64,000 nucleotides of DNA from Candidatus Saccharicenans subterraneus (GCA_003426165.1 QUAH01000002.1:62001-126000), one strand, 5' to 3'; shown: positions 19,080 through 28,156, counted from the first letter of the stretch. Made by a program: numbers and translations. Notes: generated by a model not told the origin, from the letters alone.

Positions 19080-21890
19080 TTATTTACGGGCCTTACGGTT
19101 CTTCCGGCCGGCAGCGGTAACTTTCTTGGCTTTCCTGGCCGGAGCTTTTTTAACCGGCTTTTTTCCGGCTGCGGTCTTTCCTCCGGCCACCTTTTCCTGG
19201 ATGGCTATCTGGGCCGCGGCCAGGCGGGCAATCGGTATCTGGTAGGCCGAGCAGCTGACATAATTGAGCCCGACCTGGTGGCAGAAGACGATCGACCTGG
19301 GGTCGCCACCGTGCACGCCGCAGATACCGACTTTGAGGTCGGGCCTGGTTGACCGGCCCTTCTCCACCGCCCACTTCATCAGCAGGCCGACTCCCCTCTG
19401 GTCCAGGGTCTCAAAAGGATCATCAGGCCAGATGCCGTGATTCAGGTAAAAATTCAGGAACTTGGCGCTGTCGTCACGGGAGATGCCGTAGGTGGTCTGG
19501 GTCAGGTCGTTGGTGCCAAAGGAGAAGAACTCGGCTTCCCTGGCCACCTCCTCGGCAGTCAGGGCAGCTCGGGGTATCTCCACCATGGTACCCACGGTAT
19601 ACTTGAACTTAACGCCGTATTTTTTCATAACCTCGTCAGCCACCCGGTTGACGATGGCCTTCTGGTTGGCCAGTTCCAGGACGTCGCCCACCAGCGGAAT
19701 CATGATTTCAGGGAAGACCTTGTGCCCTTCCCTGGTCAGCTCGCAGGCCGCCTCGAAAATGGCTTGGGCCTGCATTTCGGTTATCTCCGGGTAGGTGATG
19801 CCCAGACGGCAACCGCGGTGCCCGAGCATGGGGTTAAACTCGGACAGGGCCTTGACCCGGGCCAGGAGCTTCTCCAGCTCGGCGATTTTTTCTGCTGAAC
19901 CGCCGGTGGCTTTAAGAACGGCCAGTTCGACCATCAGGTCTTCTCTTTTGGGCAGGAATTCGTGGAGCGGCGGGTCGATGGTCCTGATGGTCACCGGATG
20001 ACCTTTCATTTCCTTGAAGAATTCGTAGAAATCCTGCTTCTGGAAAGGCAACAGCTTGGCCAGGGCCTGGCGCCTGGCTTCCTCGGTCTCGGCCATGATC
20101 ATTTCCTTGACTATGGGCAGGCGCTCCGGGCCAAAGAACATGTGTTCGGTTCTGGCCAGGCCGATACCTTCGGCTCCGAAAGCAAAGGCCACCCTGGCAT
20201 CGGCCGGCGTATCGGAGTTGGCCCTGACTCCCAGCCGCCTGGATTTATCAGCCCAGGATAGAAGCTTGGAGAAATACTGGTAAAGCCTGGATTCTTCCGG
20301 CTTCAGGCTTCCCTTAACCACCTGTAATATCTCCGAGGGCTTGGTGGGAATTTCGCCCTCCAGCACCTCGCCGGTCGAGCCGTCAATTGATATCCACTGG
20401 CCTTCCTCAAACTTCCGGTTTCCGATGTAGAAGGCCTTCTCTTCCTCGTGAACCTTGATGCTGCCGCAACCGACCACGGCCGGCTTGCCCATCTGGCGGC
20501 CGACCACGGCTGCGTGGGAGGTCATGCCGCCGGTCGCGGTCAGTATGCCCTGGGACGCGCTCATGCCGTGGATGTCGTCGGGGGAAGTCTCTTCCCTGAC
20601 CAGGATTACCTTCTTGCCTTCCTTGGCCCAGGCCACGGCCTCGTTGGCGGTAAAAACGATCTGACCGGTGGCCGCTCCCGGAGAGGCCGCCAGCCCCTTG
20701 GCCAGGACGGTATGCTTGGCTTTTTCCTGAAGGTCAAAGATGGGGTGGAGCAGCTGGTTCAGGGCCTCGGGTTCGACCTTGAGCAGGGCCTGCTCCCTGG
20801 TGATCAGCCCTTCTTCCACCAGGTCCACGGCAATCTTGACCGCGGCCATGCCGGTTCTCTTGCCGTTTCTGGTCTGGAGCATGTACAGCTTGCCTTCCTG
20901 GATGGTGAACTCGAAATCCTGGACATCGCCGTAGTGCTTTTCCAGCCGCTTGACCACGGAGACCAGCTGCTTGAAAACGGCCGGCATTTCTTTTTCCATG
21001 TTCTTGAGGGGTGACGGGGTCCTGATTCCTGCCACCACGTCCTCGCCCTGGGCATTGACCAGGTATTCGCCGTAAAGCTCCTTCTCTCCGGTGGCCGGGT
21101 TGCGGGTAAAGCCAACCCCGGTGGCCGAAGTCGGGCCGTAGTTACCGAAGACCATCTGCTGGACATTAACCGCGGTTCCGAGGTTATCGGGAATGTGATA
21201 CTTGCGGCGGTAGGTGATGGCCCGGGGGTTGTGCCAGGACTTGAAGACGGCAGCAATGGCCAGCTTCAGCTGTTCCAGGACATCCTGGGGAAATTCCCGG
21301 CCGGTCTCGGCCGCCACCAGTTTCTTGTAACCGGCTATCACCTCTTCCAGCATTTTATCGGTAAGCTCATGGTCATACTGAACCTGGCCGGCTTCCTTCC
21401 TGGCCCGGAGAATTTCTTCAAATTTCTTCTTGGGAATATCCAGGACAACGTCACCGAACATGTGGATCAGGCGACGGTAGCAATCAAGGGCAAACCGCCG
21501 GTTTCCGGTCTTCCTGGCCAGGCCTTCAACCGTCCGGTCATTAAGGCCCAGGTTGAGGATGGTATCCATCATTCCGGGCATGCTGAACTTGGCTCCCGAC
21601 CTGACCGAAACCAGAAGGGGGTTGGACGGGTCGCCGAACTTCAGCCCGGAGGCTTTTTCCAGCCTCTTCAGGGCAGTCATCACCTGCTGCTCCACGTCCT
21701 TCGGGACCTTGTTCCCTGCCTTGAAGAACAGGTTGCAGACCTCGGTGGAAATGGTAAAGCCGGGAGGAACCGGAAGGCCGATGCCGGCCATCTCGGCCAG
21801 GTTGGCACCCTTGCCGCCGAGAATGTCCTTCATATCCTTGTTGCCTTCAGCCACGCCGGGTCCGAAGAAATAAACGTATTTTTTTGCCAT
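19080..21890 (-). CDS. ppdK: Pyruvate, phosphate dikinase with a basic C-terminal tail
   Basis: 936 residues. It interconverts pyruvate + ATP + Pi and phosphoenolpyruvate + AMP + PPi, used in glycolysis or gluconeogenesis by anaerobes. The N-terminal ATP-grasp domain starts KKYVYFFGPG; the swivelling domain carries the phospho-histidine in GGMTSHAAVVGR (residue about 455); the C-terminal barrel has GHRGCRLGITYPEI and FSFGTNDLTQTTYG. After the usual end (ARLAAAQIAIQ) come about 40 extra residues rich in Lys, Ala, Arg and Pro. I start at ATG 21890: AAGGAG lies 8 bases upstream, whereas a GTG at 21899 would overlap that ribosome site. Confidence 0.95.
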   Translation of the reverse strand: MAKKYVYFFGPGVAEGNKDMKDILGGKGANLAEMAGIGLPVPPGFTISTEVCNLFFKAGNKVPKDVEQQVMTALKRLEKASGLKFGDPSNPLLVSVRSGAKFSMPGMMDTILNLGLNDRTVEGLARKTGNRRFALDCYRRLIHMFGDVVLDIPKKKFEEILRARKEAGQVQYDHELTDKMLEEVIAGYKKLVAAETGREFPQDVLEQLKLAIAAVFKSWHNPRAITYRRKYHIPDNLGTAVNVQQMVFGNYGPTSATGVGFTRNPATGEKELYGEYLVNAQGEDVVAGIRTPSPLKNMEKEMPAVFKQLVSVVKRLEKHYGDVQDFEFTIQEGKLYMLQTRNGKRTGMAAVKIAVDLVEEGLITREQALLKVEPEALNQLLHPIFDLQEKAKHTVLAKGLAASPGAATGQIVFTANEAVAWAKEGKKVILVREETSPDDIHGMSASQGILTATGGMTSHAAVVGRQMGKPAVVGCGSIKVHEEEKAFYIGNRKFEEGQWISIDGSTGEVLEGEIPTKPSEILQVVKGSLKPEESRLYQYFSKLLSWADKSRRLGVRANSDTPADARVAFAFGAEGIGLARTEHMFFGPERLPIVKEMIMAETEEARRQALAKLLPFQKQDFYEFFKEMKGHPVTIRTIDPPLHEFLPKREDLMVELAVLKATGGSAEKIAELEKLLARVKALSEFNPMLGHRGCRLGITYPEITEMQAQAIFEAACELTREGHKVFPEIMIPLVGDVLELANQKAIVNRVADEVMKKYGVKFKYTVGTMVEIPRAALTAEEVAREAEFFSFGTNDLTQTTYGISRDDSAKFLNFYLNHGIWPDDPFETLDQRGVGLLMKWAVEKGRSTRPDLKVGICGVHGGDPRSIVFCHQVGLNYVSCSAYQIPIARLAAAQIAIQEKVAGGKTAAGKKPVKKAPARKAKKVTAAGRKNRKARK

Positions 21891-21928
21891 AACACTCACT
21901 CCTTCTAAGGCCTAAGTAAATTCAAGAA

Positions 21929-21957
21929 AATATACACTTTCAGAGGCAAAATTTCAA
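21929..21957 (-). promoter_or_regulatory. Sigma-70 promoter of ppdK
   Basis: Minus strand TTGAAA (complement of 21952-21957), 17 bp, TATATT (complement of 21929-21934), about 38 bases before the ATG. Confidence 0.65.
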
Positions 21958-21995
21958 GGACGACGGCGGCCAGATATGTAAAATATCAGATTAAA

Positions 21996-22448
21996 CTAAG
22001 AGGTTTTTGGAGATCTCTTGAGCAGGCAGAAATCATTGGCCGGAGAGAAAAGCAGAACCAGGGATAAGGCCAGCCAGACTGAATCTTCCAGGATCAACCA
22101 GAGGTCGGCTTTACGACTGAAGGTGCCGAAACAACCACAGTCTACGTCTATGCCGCGCAGCATGGTCACCGCCACCAGAACGATAAAGAATACCAGGAGC
22201 CCGCTAATGAGCAGGGCACTGGAACGGGGAAAGACCCCGATGATCAGGCAGATACCGGCAATGAGTTCCACCCAGGGCAGGACGATGGCCGTCAGAAAGC
22301 TCAGGGTCTGGCCCACCAGCCGGTAATTCCTGACATCCTGGGCGAAGGCCAGGGGGTCGGCAATCTTGGTGACCGCCGCCCAGATAAACACCCCGCCAAC
22401 AATAAGCCGCAGGAGCAAAAGAAAATTTCTATTATTAATAACCGCCAT
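21996..22448 (-). CDS. DoxX/MauE-like redox-associated membrane protein
   Basis: 150 residues with four membrane segments (residues about 7-25, 45-66, 70-92, 115-135). The MauE-type signature is the cysteine pair in GIDVDCGCFGTF between the third and fourth segments. MauE helps form disulfides in methylamine dehydrogenase; relatives act in general thiol redox. It overlaps the upstream rhodanese gene by 14 bases, so the two are coupled and probably handle sulfur or thiols at the membrane. Confidence 0.8.
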   Translation of the reverse strand: MAVINNRNFLLLLRLIVGGVFIWAAVTKIADPLAFAQDVRNYRLVGQTLSFLTAIVLPWVELIAGICLIIGVFPRSSALLISGLLVFFIVLVAVTMLRGIDVDCGCFGTFSRKADLWLILEDSVWLALSLVLLFSPANDFCLLKRSPKTS

Positions 22449-22941
22449 CTTCTTTTTCCACGGGAAGCCCGGCCGCCAGCCACTCGGCCCAGCCCCCGCT
22501 GAAAACCCGGAGGTCGCGGAAGCCCCGTCCGTAAAGGAGTCGGGCCAGGTTAAGGCTGGTCAGGCAGTCTCCACCCTCGCAGTAGATGATTAAAGGCTGC
22601 CCTGGCGACAACCTCTCCAGGAGGCCGTAATTTCCACTCTTAACCTCTTCCATAGGAACCGAAATCGCGTTCGGGACATGGCCGCGCCTGAACTCGGAAG
22701 CCGGACGGCTATCCACTATCACGGCTTTCTGGTTATGCCAGAGTTCTTCCATTTCCGGCAGGGTTATGAACACCAGTCCGGGATAATCTGCGCTGGTAAA
22801 GAAGGCCCGGCGGAATTCTCCCTGCAGGAATTTCTTTATGAGACCCAGGTTACTGACTGTACCGATAACCAGCGACAGGGCCAGAATGATTATTATCCCT
22901 TTCCAGGTCTCCCCGTCCCTGAGAATTTGCTTGAGGTTCAT
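22435..22941 (-). CDS. Membrane-anchored rhodanese-domain protein
   Basis: 168 residues. One N-terminal membrane helix (GIIIILALSLVIGTVSNLG) leads to a periplasmic rhodanese domain: VIVDSRPASEFRRGHVPNA, the active-site loop IIYCEGGDC with the persulfide Cys, and VFSGGWAEW. It transfers sulfane sulfur; the acceptor is unknown. It precedes and overlaps the MauE-like gene, and lies 6 bases downstream of the aminotransferase on the same strand, so the three form one operon. Confidence 0.87.
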   Translation of the reverse strand: MNLKQILRDGETWKGIIIILALSLVIGTVSNLGLIKKFLQGEFRRAFFTSADYPGLVFITLPEMEELWHNQKAVIVDSRPASEFRRGHVPNAISVPMEEVKSGNYGLLERLSPGQPLIIYCEGGDCLTSLNLARLLYGRGFRDLRVFSGGWAEWLAAGLPVEKEDGGY

Positions 22942-22947
22942 CCAGGA

Positions 22948-24144
22948 TCAGCCGTATAGCTTCTGGTATTTCTCCAGGCCCCGGCGCAGGATTTCGATGG
23001 CCTCCACCAGGTCCGCTTCTTTAAGGACGTAGGCGATTCTCACCTCATCCTGTCCGCGCCCCGGCGTGGCGTAGAAACCGGGCCCCGGAGCTACCATGAC
23101 CGTCTTGTTATTGAGCGAAAAATCGGTCAGCATCCACTCGGCAAAATGCTCGGAGTCCCTGACCGGAAGCCGGCAGATAACGTAGAAAGCCCCCTGTGGT
23201 TTCCGCAGGAAAACGCCCGGGATGGAAGACAGGCCCTCGTACAGGACATTCCGGCGCCTCTGGTATTCTTCCCTGATCGGACCAAAATAATCCATCCCCA
23301 TGCGGTAGGCGGTCAGGGCGGCATACTGTTCCACAGAGGGCGGGCAGAGACGGGCCTGGGCGAACTTCAGGATGGCCTGGTAGATGTCCCGGTTCCTGGT
23401 GACCACCGCGCCAATCCGGGCCCCGCAACAGCTGAAACGCTTGGAGATGCTGTCGACTACAATCACCCGGTCCTCGATTTCCTCGAACTCCAGGATGCTC
23501 TTGTGGCTCAGGCCGTCGTAGACAAATTCCTTGTAGACCTCGTCGCCTATCAGGAACAGGTCATGCTTTTTTACCAGTTCCACCACCCTTCTTAGCTCGT
23601 CTTCGGTATAGACGGTCCCGGTGGGGTTGTTGGGTGAACAAAGCAGAATGGCCCTGGTCCGGGGCGTGATCAGGGCTTCGATCCTGTCTTGCGGAGGCAG
23701 CCTGAAACCGTCTTCAACTTTTAACGGCAGAGGAACTATCCTGACATCGGCAAAGGTGGCATAGCCGTTGTAGTTGGTGTAAAAGGGTTCGGGGATGATG
23801 ATCTCGTCTCCCGGGTCGGCCACCACCGAAAAGGAAAAATGGATGGCTTCCGAGCCGCCGATGGTGATGAGAACATTATCGGCAGAGAGCTTGATGCCAT
23901 AACGGTCAAAATAATCGGCTATGGCCTGCCGGAGTTCCTCAAAGCCCTGGGACGGTCCGTAACCCAGGATCGGGCCGTTGTACTGGTGAAAGGCCTTGAT
24001 TATGGGCTCCGGGGTAGGGATGTCGGGATCGCCGATATTCAGGTGGAAAATATGTATTCCCTTTTTCCTGGCTTCGTCGGCAAATGGCTTTAGTTTGCGG
24101 ATGGGCGAAGCCTGTATCTCTTTAGCCCGGCGGGATATAAACAT
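22948..24144 (-). CDS. Class I/II PLP-dependent aminotransferase
   Basis: 398 residues, fold-type I. Substrate and cofactor motifs: FHLNIGDPDIPTP, GGSEAI, CSPNNPTGTVY, DEVYKEFVYD and the PLP lysine K235 in DSISKRFSCCGARIG. The SCCGAR context differs from the usual AMTGWR of aspartate/alanine aminotransferases. It heads an operon with the rhodanese and MauE-like genes. A sulfur amino acid substrate would fit those neighbours but is only inference. A strong ribosome site (AGGAGG) precedes the ATG. Confidence 0.88.
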   Translation of the reverse strand: MFISRRAKEIQASPIRKLKPFADEARKKGIHIFHLNIGDPDIPTPEPIIKAFHQYNGPILGYGPSQGFEELRQAIADYFDRYGIKLSADNVLITIGGSEAIHFSFSVVADPGDEIIIPEPFYTNYNGYATFADVRIVPLPLKVEDGFRLPPQDRIEALITPRTRAILLCSPNNPTGTVYTEDELRRVVELVKKHDLFLIGDEVYKEFVYDGLSHKSILEFEEIEDRVIVVDSISKRFSCCGARIGAVVTRNRDIYQAILKFAQARLCPPSVEQYAALTAYRMGMDYFGPIREEYQRRRNVLYEGLSSIPGVFLRKPQGAFYVICRLPVRDSEHFAEWMLTDFSLNNKTVMVAPGPGFYATPGRGQDEVRIAYVLKEADLVEAIEILRRGLEKYQKLYG

Positions 24145-24178
24145 GGATGAGTCCTCCTGGAAATTATGATTAGTTTTA

Positions 24179-24207
24179 ATTATAAAAAATCGGCCGGACT
24201 AAAACAA
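24179..24207 (-). promoter_or_regulatory. Sigma-70 promoter of the aminotransferase-rhodanese-MauE operon
   Basis: Minus strand TTGTTT (complement of 24202-24207), 17 bp, TATAAT (complement of 24179-24184). On the other strand a weaker TTGCAC (24258), 16 bp, TATCTT (24280-24285) could serve pyrK. Confidence 0.6.
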
Positions 24208-24405
24208 CCTTTTATTCGGCAGGCGACCGCGCTTATATTTCAGGCGTGTCTTAGGATTTGCACGACCATTATCATTTATTATCTTAACTCCCGGGCGGTA
24301 TCCACGGGCTGGACTGACTGGGAGATAAGATTTGCCATCGGCCATTTTTTCTGGTATTTAATTCGGGAAGCTTCGAGCTTCAAAGATGTTCAGAGCAGGG
24401 CAAGA

Positions 24406-25206
24406 ATGGTCATAGACAGACAGGCCAGGCTGGTCGAGGTTGAAAGCTGGGGTGATTACTTTCTGTTTACCCTGGACTCCCCTGAAATCGCCGCCCAGGC
24501 CAGGCCCGGCCAGTTCCTGATGATCAGGGTCTCCGAGACCACCCAGCCGCTCCTCCGGCGCCCCATCAGTTTGCACAATGCCGAAGGGAACCGGCTGCAG
24601 ATTTTCTTCCAGGTCGCCGGCGAGGGCACCAGGTTATTATCATTGAAGAAGACCGGACAGTGCCTGGACCTGATCGGACCCCTGGGGAAGGGATTTAATG
24701 TCCGGCCCGAATTCAGAGACAGGGAGATTTACTGCGTGGGTGGCGGCCGGGGCATAGCTCCCCTTTACTACCTGGGCAAGGAACTCAGGGCGGCCGGGGC
24801 CCGGCCCGTAATTTTTTATGGGGGTCGGCGCGCAGGCGACCTGCCGCTCAGGAACCGATTGGAGAGCGCCGGCTTTGAAGTCCTGGTTTCCACCGACGAC
24901 GGCAGCGCCGGTTTCCCCGGTTTTGTCACCTCGCTGGTTGAAGAAGAACTGAAGAAAAGGAAACCCGCTTTTCTCTATGCCTGCGGGCCCGACCCGATGA
25001 TGGAAAAACTGGCTGAGACCTGCCGCCGGGAGAACCTGCCGGCCGAGTTTTCGCTGGAGTCCATCATGGGCTGCGGCTTTGGCGCCTGCTGGGGCTGCGT
25101 CAAGAAAATCCGCATGGATGGCCAGGAGAAGTACCTTAAAGTCTGCCAGGATGGCCCGGTCTTTTCCCTGGAAGAAATCGTCTGGCAGGAGAAAGAGCAT
25201 GGTTGA
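24406..25206 (+). CDS. pyrK: Dihydroorotate dehydrogenase electron-transfer subunit PyrK
   Basis: 266 residues. It passes electrons from PyrD FMN through FAD and a 2Fe-2S cluster to NAD. It shows the ferredoxin-reductase fold: PGQFLMIRV, LLRRPISLHNAEG (FAD site), CVGGGRGIAPLYYLG (NAD site) and the cluster motif GCGFGACWGCVKK with a later Cys in LKVCQDGP. The frame is open upstream to 24166, but those 80 codons look non-coding; the ATG at 24406 gives the family length and begins just before the conserved domain. It overlaps pyrD by 8 bases. Confidence 0.92.
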   Translation: MVIDRQARLVEVESWGDYFLFTLDSPEIAAQARPGQFLMIRVSETTQPLLRRPISLHNAEGNRLQIFFQVAGEGTRLLSLKKTGQCLDLIGPLGKGFNVRPEFRDREIYCVGGGRGIAPLYYLGKELRAAGARPVIFYGGRRAGDLPLRNRLESAGFEVLVSTDDGSAGFPGFVTSLVEEELKKRKPAFLYACGPDPMMEKLAETCRRENLPAEFSLESIMGCGFGACWGCVKKIRMDGQEKYLKVCQDGPVFSLEEIVWQEKEHG

Positions 25207-26110
25207 CCTGTCGGTGGACCTGGGTTTCCTGAAGCTCAAGAACCCGGTGCTGGCGGCCAGCGGGACTTTTGGCTATGGCCTGGAATTCAAGCCTTTCTAC
25301 GACCTGGAACTCCTGGGCGGCTTCGTGGTTAAAGGCCTGTACCTGAAACCGAGAGAAGGCAACCGGCCGCCGCGCCTAGTGGAGACACCCAGCGGTTTGA
25401 TAAACTCCATCGGGCTCCAGGGCATAGGGGTGGAAGCCTTCTGCCGGGAAATCCTGCCCGAGCTGGCCGGATTGAAGACCGCGGTCATCGTCAATGTCTG
25501 CGGCGAGGAAGAAGATGAATACGCCCGGGTGGCTGAATACCTAAGCCGCCACCGGGGAATAGCCGCGCTGGAACTGAACATTTCCTGCCCCAACGTCCGG
25601 GAAGGTGGCCGTTGCCCGGCCCAGAGCCCGGAAGCCACCCACCGCACGGTAAAAAAAGTAAAGCAGGTCACTTCCCTCCCCCTGATCACCAAGCTTTCGC
25701 CCAACGTTACCGATATTACGGCCGTGGCCCTGGCCGCCGAAGAAGCCGGGACCGAGGCCATATCGCTCATAAACACTCTCCTGGCCATGGCCATCGACCT
25801 GGAAACCAGGAAGCCAAGGCTGGGAAATATCATGGGCGGCCTGAGCGGCCCGGCCATCAAGCCCATCGCCCTGAGGATGGTCTTCCAGGTGGCCAGGGCA
25901 GTCAAGGTGCCGGTAATCGGCATGGGTGGTATCTTCAGCGCCGAGGATGCCCTGGAATTCATGATGGCCGGGGCGGCCGCGGTCCAGGTGGGCACGGCCA
26001 ATTTTGTCGACCCCGATGCCTGCCTTAAAATCATCCGGGGACTGGAGACCTGGGCTGAAAAGCACGGGATTAAAAAAATAAGCGAAGTGACTGGCAGCTT
26101 ACAGCTCTGA
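25199..26110 (+). CDS. pyrD: Dihydroorotate dehydrogenase, class 1B catalytic subunit
   Basis: 303 residues, FMN-binding TIM barrel oxidising dihydroorotate to orotate in pyrimidine synthesis. Motifs: NPVLAASGTFGYG, GLQGIGVEAF, LNISCPNVREGGRCP with the catalytic Cys, ITKLSPNVTDI and the C-terminal GMGGIFSAEDALEFMMAGA phosphate-binding region. The class 1B type is supported by the overlapping pyrK. The open frame extends upstream inside pyrK, but ATG 25199 is the true start by homology. Confidence 0.95.
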   Translation: MVDLSVDLGFLKLKNPVLAASGTFGYGLEFKPFYDLELLGGFVVKGLYLKPREGNRPPRLVETPSGLINSIGLQGIGVEAFCREILPELAGLKTAVIVNVCGEEEDEYARVAEYLSRHRGIAALELNISCPNVREGGRCPAQSPEATHRTVKKVKQVTSLPLITKLSPNVTDITAVALAAEEAGTEAISLINTLLAMAIDLETRKPRLGNIMGGLSGPAIKPIALRMVFQVARAVKVPVIGMGGIFSAEDALEFMMAGAAAVQVGTANFVDPDACLKIIRGLETWAEKHGIKKISEVTGSLQL

Positions 26111-26153
26111 ACCGGCTATAAAAGACCAATCAAATTTATAAAAAGGTGTTGAG

Positions 26154-26894
26154 ATGAGAAACGATGAACTGAATATGGCCAGGAAAATAATAATCGCCCT
26201 GGATGTCAAGAACCGGGAAGAAGCCTGGGCGGTGCTGGAGTCACTGCCCGAAGCCAGGCTCTTCAAGGTAGGACTGGAACTGTATACAGCCGAAGGTCCG
26301 GCCATGATTGACCTGGTCAAGAGCTTCGGAAAAGAAGTTTTCCTGGACCTGAAGCTCCACGACATTCCCAACACCGTGGCCGGGGCCGTTAAATCGGCGG
26401 TCCGGCACGGAGTGGCCATGCTGACCCTGCATACTTCGGGCGGCCGGGAAATGATGAAAAAGGCCGTGGAAGCAGCCCGGGAAACCGCGGCCAAAGAAAA
26501 TAAACCGCTGCCGTTGATTCTGGGGGTCACCGTTCTGACCAGCCTGAAAGACAGCGATTTGCAGGAAATTGGCTTCAGCTCGGATGCCAGAAACCAGGTG
26601 CTGCGTCTGGCCCGGCTGGCGGTGGAAGCGGGGATTGAGGGAATTGTCTGCTCCCCCCAGGAACTGGAACCGCTGCGGGCCGAGCTGGGTTCAAGAGTCC
26701 GGATAATCACCCCGGGCATCCGGCCGGCCTGGGCCGAGGCTCAGGACCAGAAGCGGATCATGACCCCGGGAGAAGCCATCAAGAAAGGCGCCGACTTCCT
26801 GGTCATCGGGCGGCCGATTACCCAGGCCCCGGTCCCCCGGGAGGCCTTCAGCCGCGTGCTTGAAGAATTACAGGCCGCTGTAGAAGGTGCTTAA
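26154..26894 (+). CDS. pyrF: Orotidine 5'-phosphate decarboxylase, type 1
   Basis: 246 residues. It forms UMP from OMP, the last step of the pathway shared with pyrKD just upstream. The catalytic LDLKLHDIPNTV (Asp-Lys-Asp array) and the phosphate-binding end TPGIRPAW...GADFLVIGRPIT are intact. ATG 26154 has AGGTG upstream; an in-frame ATG at 26175 is also possible. The 44-base gap after pyrD implies the same operon. The 3' end overlaps a convergent Yip1 gene by 27 bases. Confidence 0.95.
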   Translation: MRNDELNMARKIIIALDVKNREEAWAVLESLPEARLFKVGLELYTAEGPAMIDLVKSFGKEVFLDLKLHDIPNTVAGAVKSAVRHGVAMLTLHTSGGREMMKKAVEAARETAAKENKPLPLILGVTVLTSLKDSDLQEIGFSSDARNQVLRLARLAVEAGIEGIVCSPQELEPLRAELGSRVRIITPGIRPAWAEAQDQKRIMTPGEAIKKGADFLVIGRPITQAPVPREAFSRVLEELQAAVEGA

Positions 26895-27464
26895 GGAAAA
26901 GATCGCACCGACCACCAGGCCGACCACCAGCATCAGGACGATGGCCACGACCACCGTTACCACAAAATAGCCCATAATCTTGTCGGGCGGCGTCTCCATC
27001 AACCCTGCTTTGAATCCTAAGTACAGGACATACAGACTGTAAATTCCGGCCAGCACGGTCAGGATTGAGAGCACCGGAATCAGGTAAAAAATTCCGGCCA
27101 CGTAATAGGGAGCCATGCTGTAAGCAGCCAGCTTGAGCGATTGAATCTGGTCGGGCTTGGAAGAAAAGGTCGGGGCCAGGGCGTTGATGATCAGGGCCAG
27201 GATGAAGACCGAGGCCAGGCTCAGGATATAGGACACGACCGCCCGGCCAAGTGAGGAACCCACACCCAGCCTGATCGGTCCCCGGAGCGGTACGGTAACA
27301 CCGATCAGCCAGTAACCCAGGAACTGGGCCACGGCCGGGATGGCGGCCATGATCACCAGGTAGGATTTGAAGATATCGGCCACGGTGGCCGTCTCGCTCT
27401 TTATCTTGTCCCATTCTTCCTTGGGTTTAAGAATGAGACCCTGAACTCTCGGAACCAGGTTCAT
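26868..27464 (-). CDS. Yip1-family membrane protein (second copy)
   Basis: 198 residues. The N-terminal RVQGLILKPKEEWDKIKSE is the standard cytosolic entry of the family, followed by five hydrophobic segments (residues about 33-55, 67-92, 112-140, 150-165, 170-195). It is distinct in sequence from the Yip1 protein at 8899. The frame is open for 20 more codons upstream, but GGAGGAA just before ATG 27464, and the promoter position, fix the start. Function unknown. Confidence 0.82.
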   Translation of the reverse strand: MNLVPRVQGLILKPKEEWDKIKSETATVADIFKSYLVIMAAIPAVAQFLGYWLIGVTVPLRGPIRLGVGSSLGRAVVSYILSLASVFILALIINALAPTFSSKPDQIQSLKLAAYSMAPYYVAGIFYLIPVLSILTVLAGIYSLYVLYLGFKAGLMETPPDKIMGYFVVTVVVAIVLMLVVGLVVGAIFSLSTFYSGL

Positions 27465-27494
27465 GTTTCCTCCTTCTTTCAACCGGATAGGTTG

Positions 27495-27524
27495 AGTATA
27501 TAAAAATCTAAAAATTCCAGTCAA
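27495..27524 (-). promoter_or_regulatory. Sigma-70 promoter of the second Yip1 gene, built on repeat copy B
   Basis: Minus strand TTGACT (complement of 27519-27524), 18 bp, TATACT (complement of 27495-27500). The repeat extends from the -35 box upstream. Confidence 0.6.
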
Positions 27525-27600
27525 ACTAATTTTTCATTCCGGTCAAGACATGGTATCCATTCTAAGGCGTACATTCGGAAGCAGCGAGTAGTAGCCCGGC
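27520..27600. repeat. Dispersed promoter-upstream repeat, copy B
   Basis: The core is at 27541-27559 and the GGAAGCAGC block at 27577-27585, with the same 17-base spacing as copy A. Confidence 0.65.
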
Positions 27601-27871
27601 CATCAATTTCTCTCCTTTAATCAAGGGACTGATTCATTATCAATGGCAGAAGAGCAGACAGGTAATTCTTTTCAGTTTATAGCTCCGGCCTCTTGCTATG
27701 GCTCAAATCAAATTATTACCGAGAGCCTGGCCTGGCAACGGACAGATGGTGTCCAGGTAAATGGGAGTGTTGGGAAGGGGCCCTGATGTTTCCGGGAAGG
27801 CCAGGGGCGGACGCAACCGACAGGATTCCCCGGGAGCAATTGAAGATTTAATGCCCACCGTCTGCTGAAAA

Positions 27872-27895
27872 ATATATGAATGGTTGTTCATATAT
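27872..27895. repeat. Perfect palindrome ATATATGAA-N6-TTCATATAT
   Basis: 9-bp arms around TGGTTG. A related palindrome (ATATGAA-N6-TTCATAT, spacer TGAGTT) lies at 59778-59797. Operator-like in size; the binding factor is unknown. Confidence 0.45.
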
Positions 27896-28080
27896 CAAGG
27901 TCTCCGCGGATTGATAAATTTGGTTACCGGCGTCGGCTCATCTTTTATTTCAATCAGGAAAATCCGGCCGGACGAATAAACCATCCGACTTCCGATTCTG
28001 ACTGGCAGGCGAACCTGGCTCAGACTTTATGGGTTCCAGAAATTATGGACGGGCAGGCGGCAGGATGTCCTGGGGAAGAG

Positions 28081-28156
28081 TGGAGGCGCGGGTCGGACTC
28101 GAACCGACGAATCGAGGTTTTGCAGACCTCTCCCTTAGCCGCTTGGGTACCGCGCC
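28081..28156 (-). tRNA. tRNA-Cys (GCA)
   Basis: Cloverleaf read on the minus strand: acceptor GGCGCGG/CCGCGCC, D stem CCC/GGG, anticodon stem GAGGT/ACCTC around CTGCAAA (anticodon GCA), T stem GTCGG/CCGAC with TTCGAGT, discriminator T and encoded CCA. Confidence 0.95.

Larger units (their letters stand above)
27465..28080. other. Intergenic region, 616 bp, between Yip1 and tRNA-Cys
   Basis: No gene seen. It holds a promoter and repeat copy B at its left end and a perfect palindrome at 27872-27895. Confidence 0.5.

Noticed and set aside
24166-24405. 80-codon N-terminal extension of PyrK
   Set aside because: Residues do not resemble PyrK, the segment lies in the divergent promoter region, and ATG 24406 gives the normal family length.
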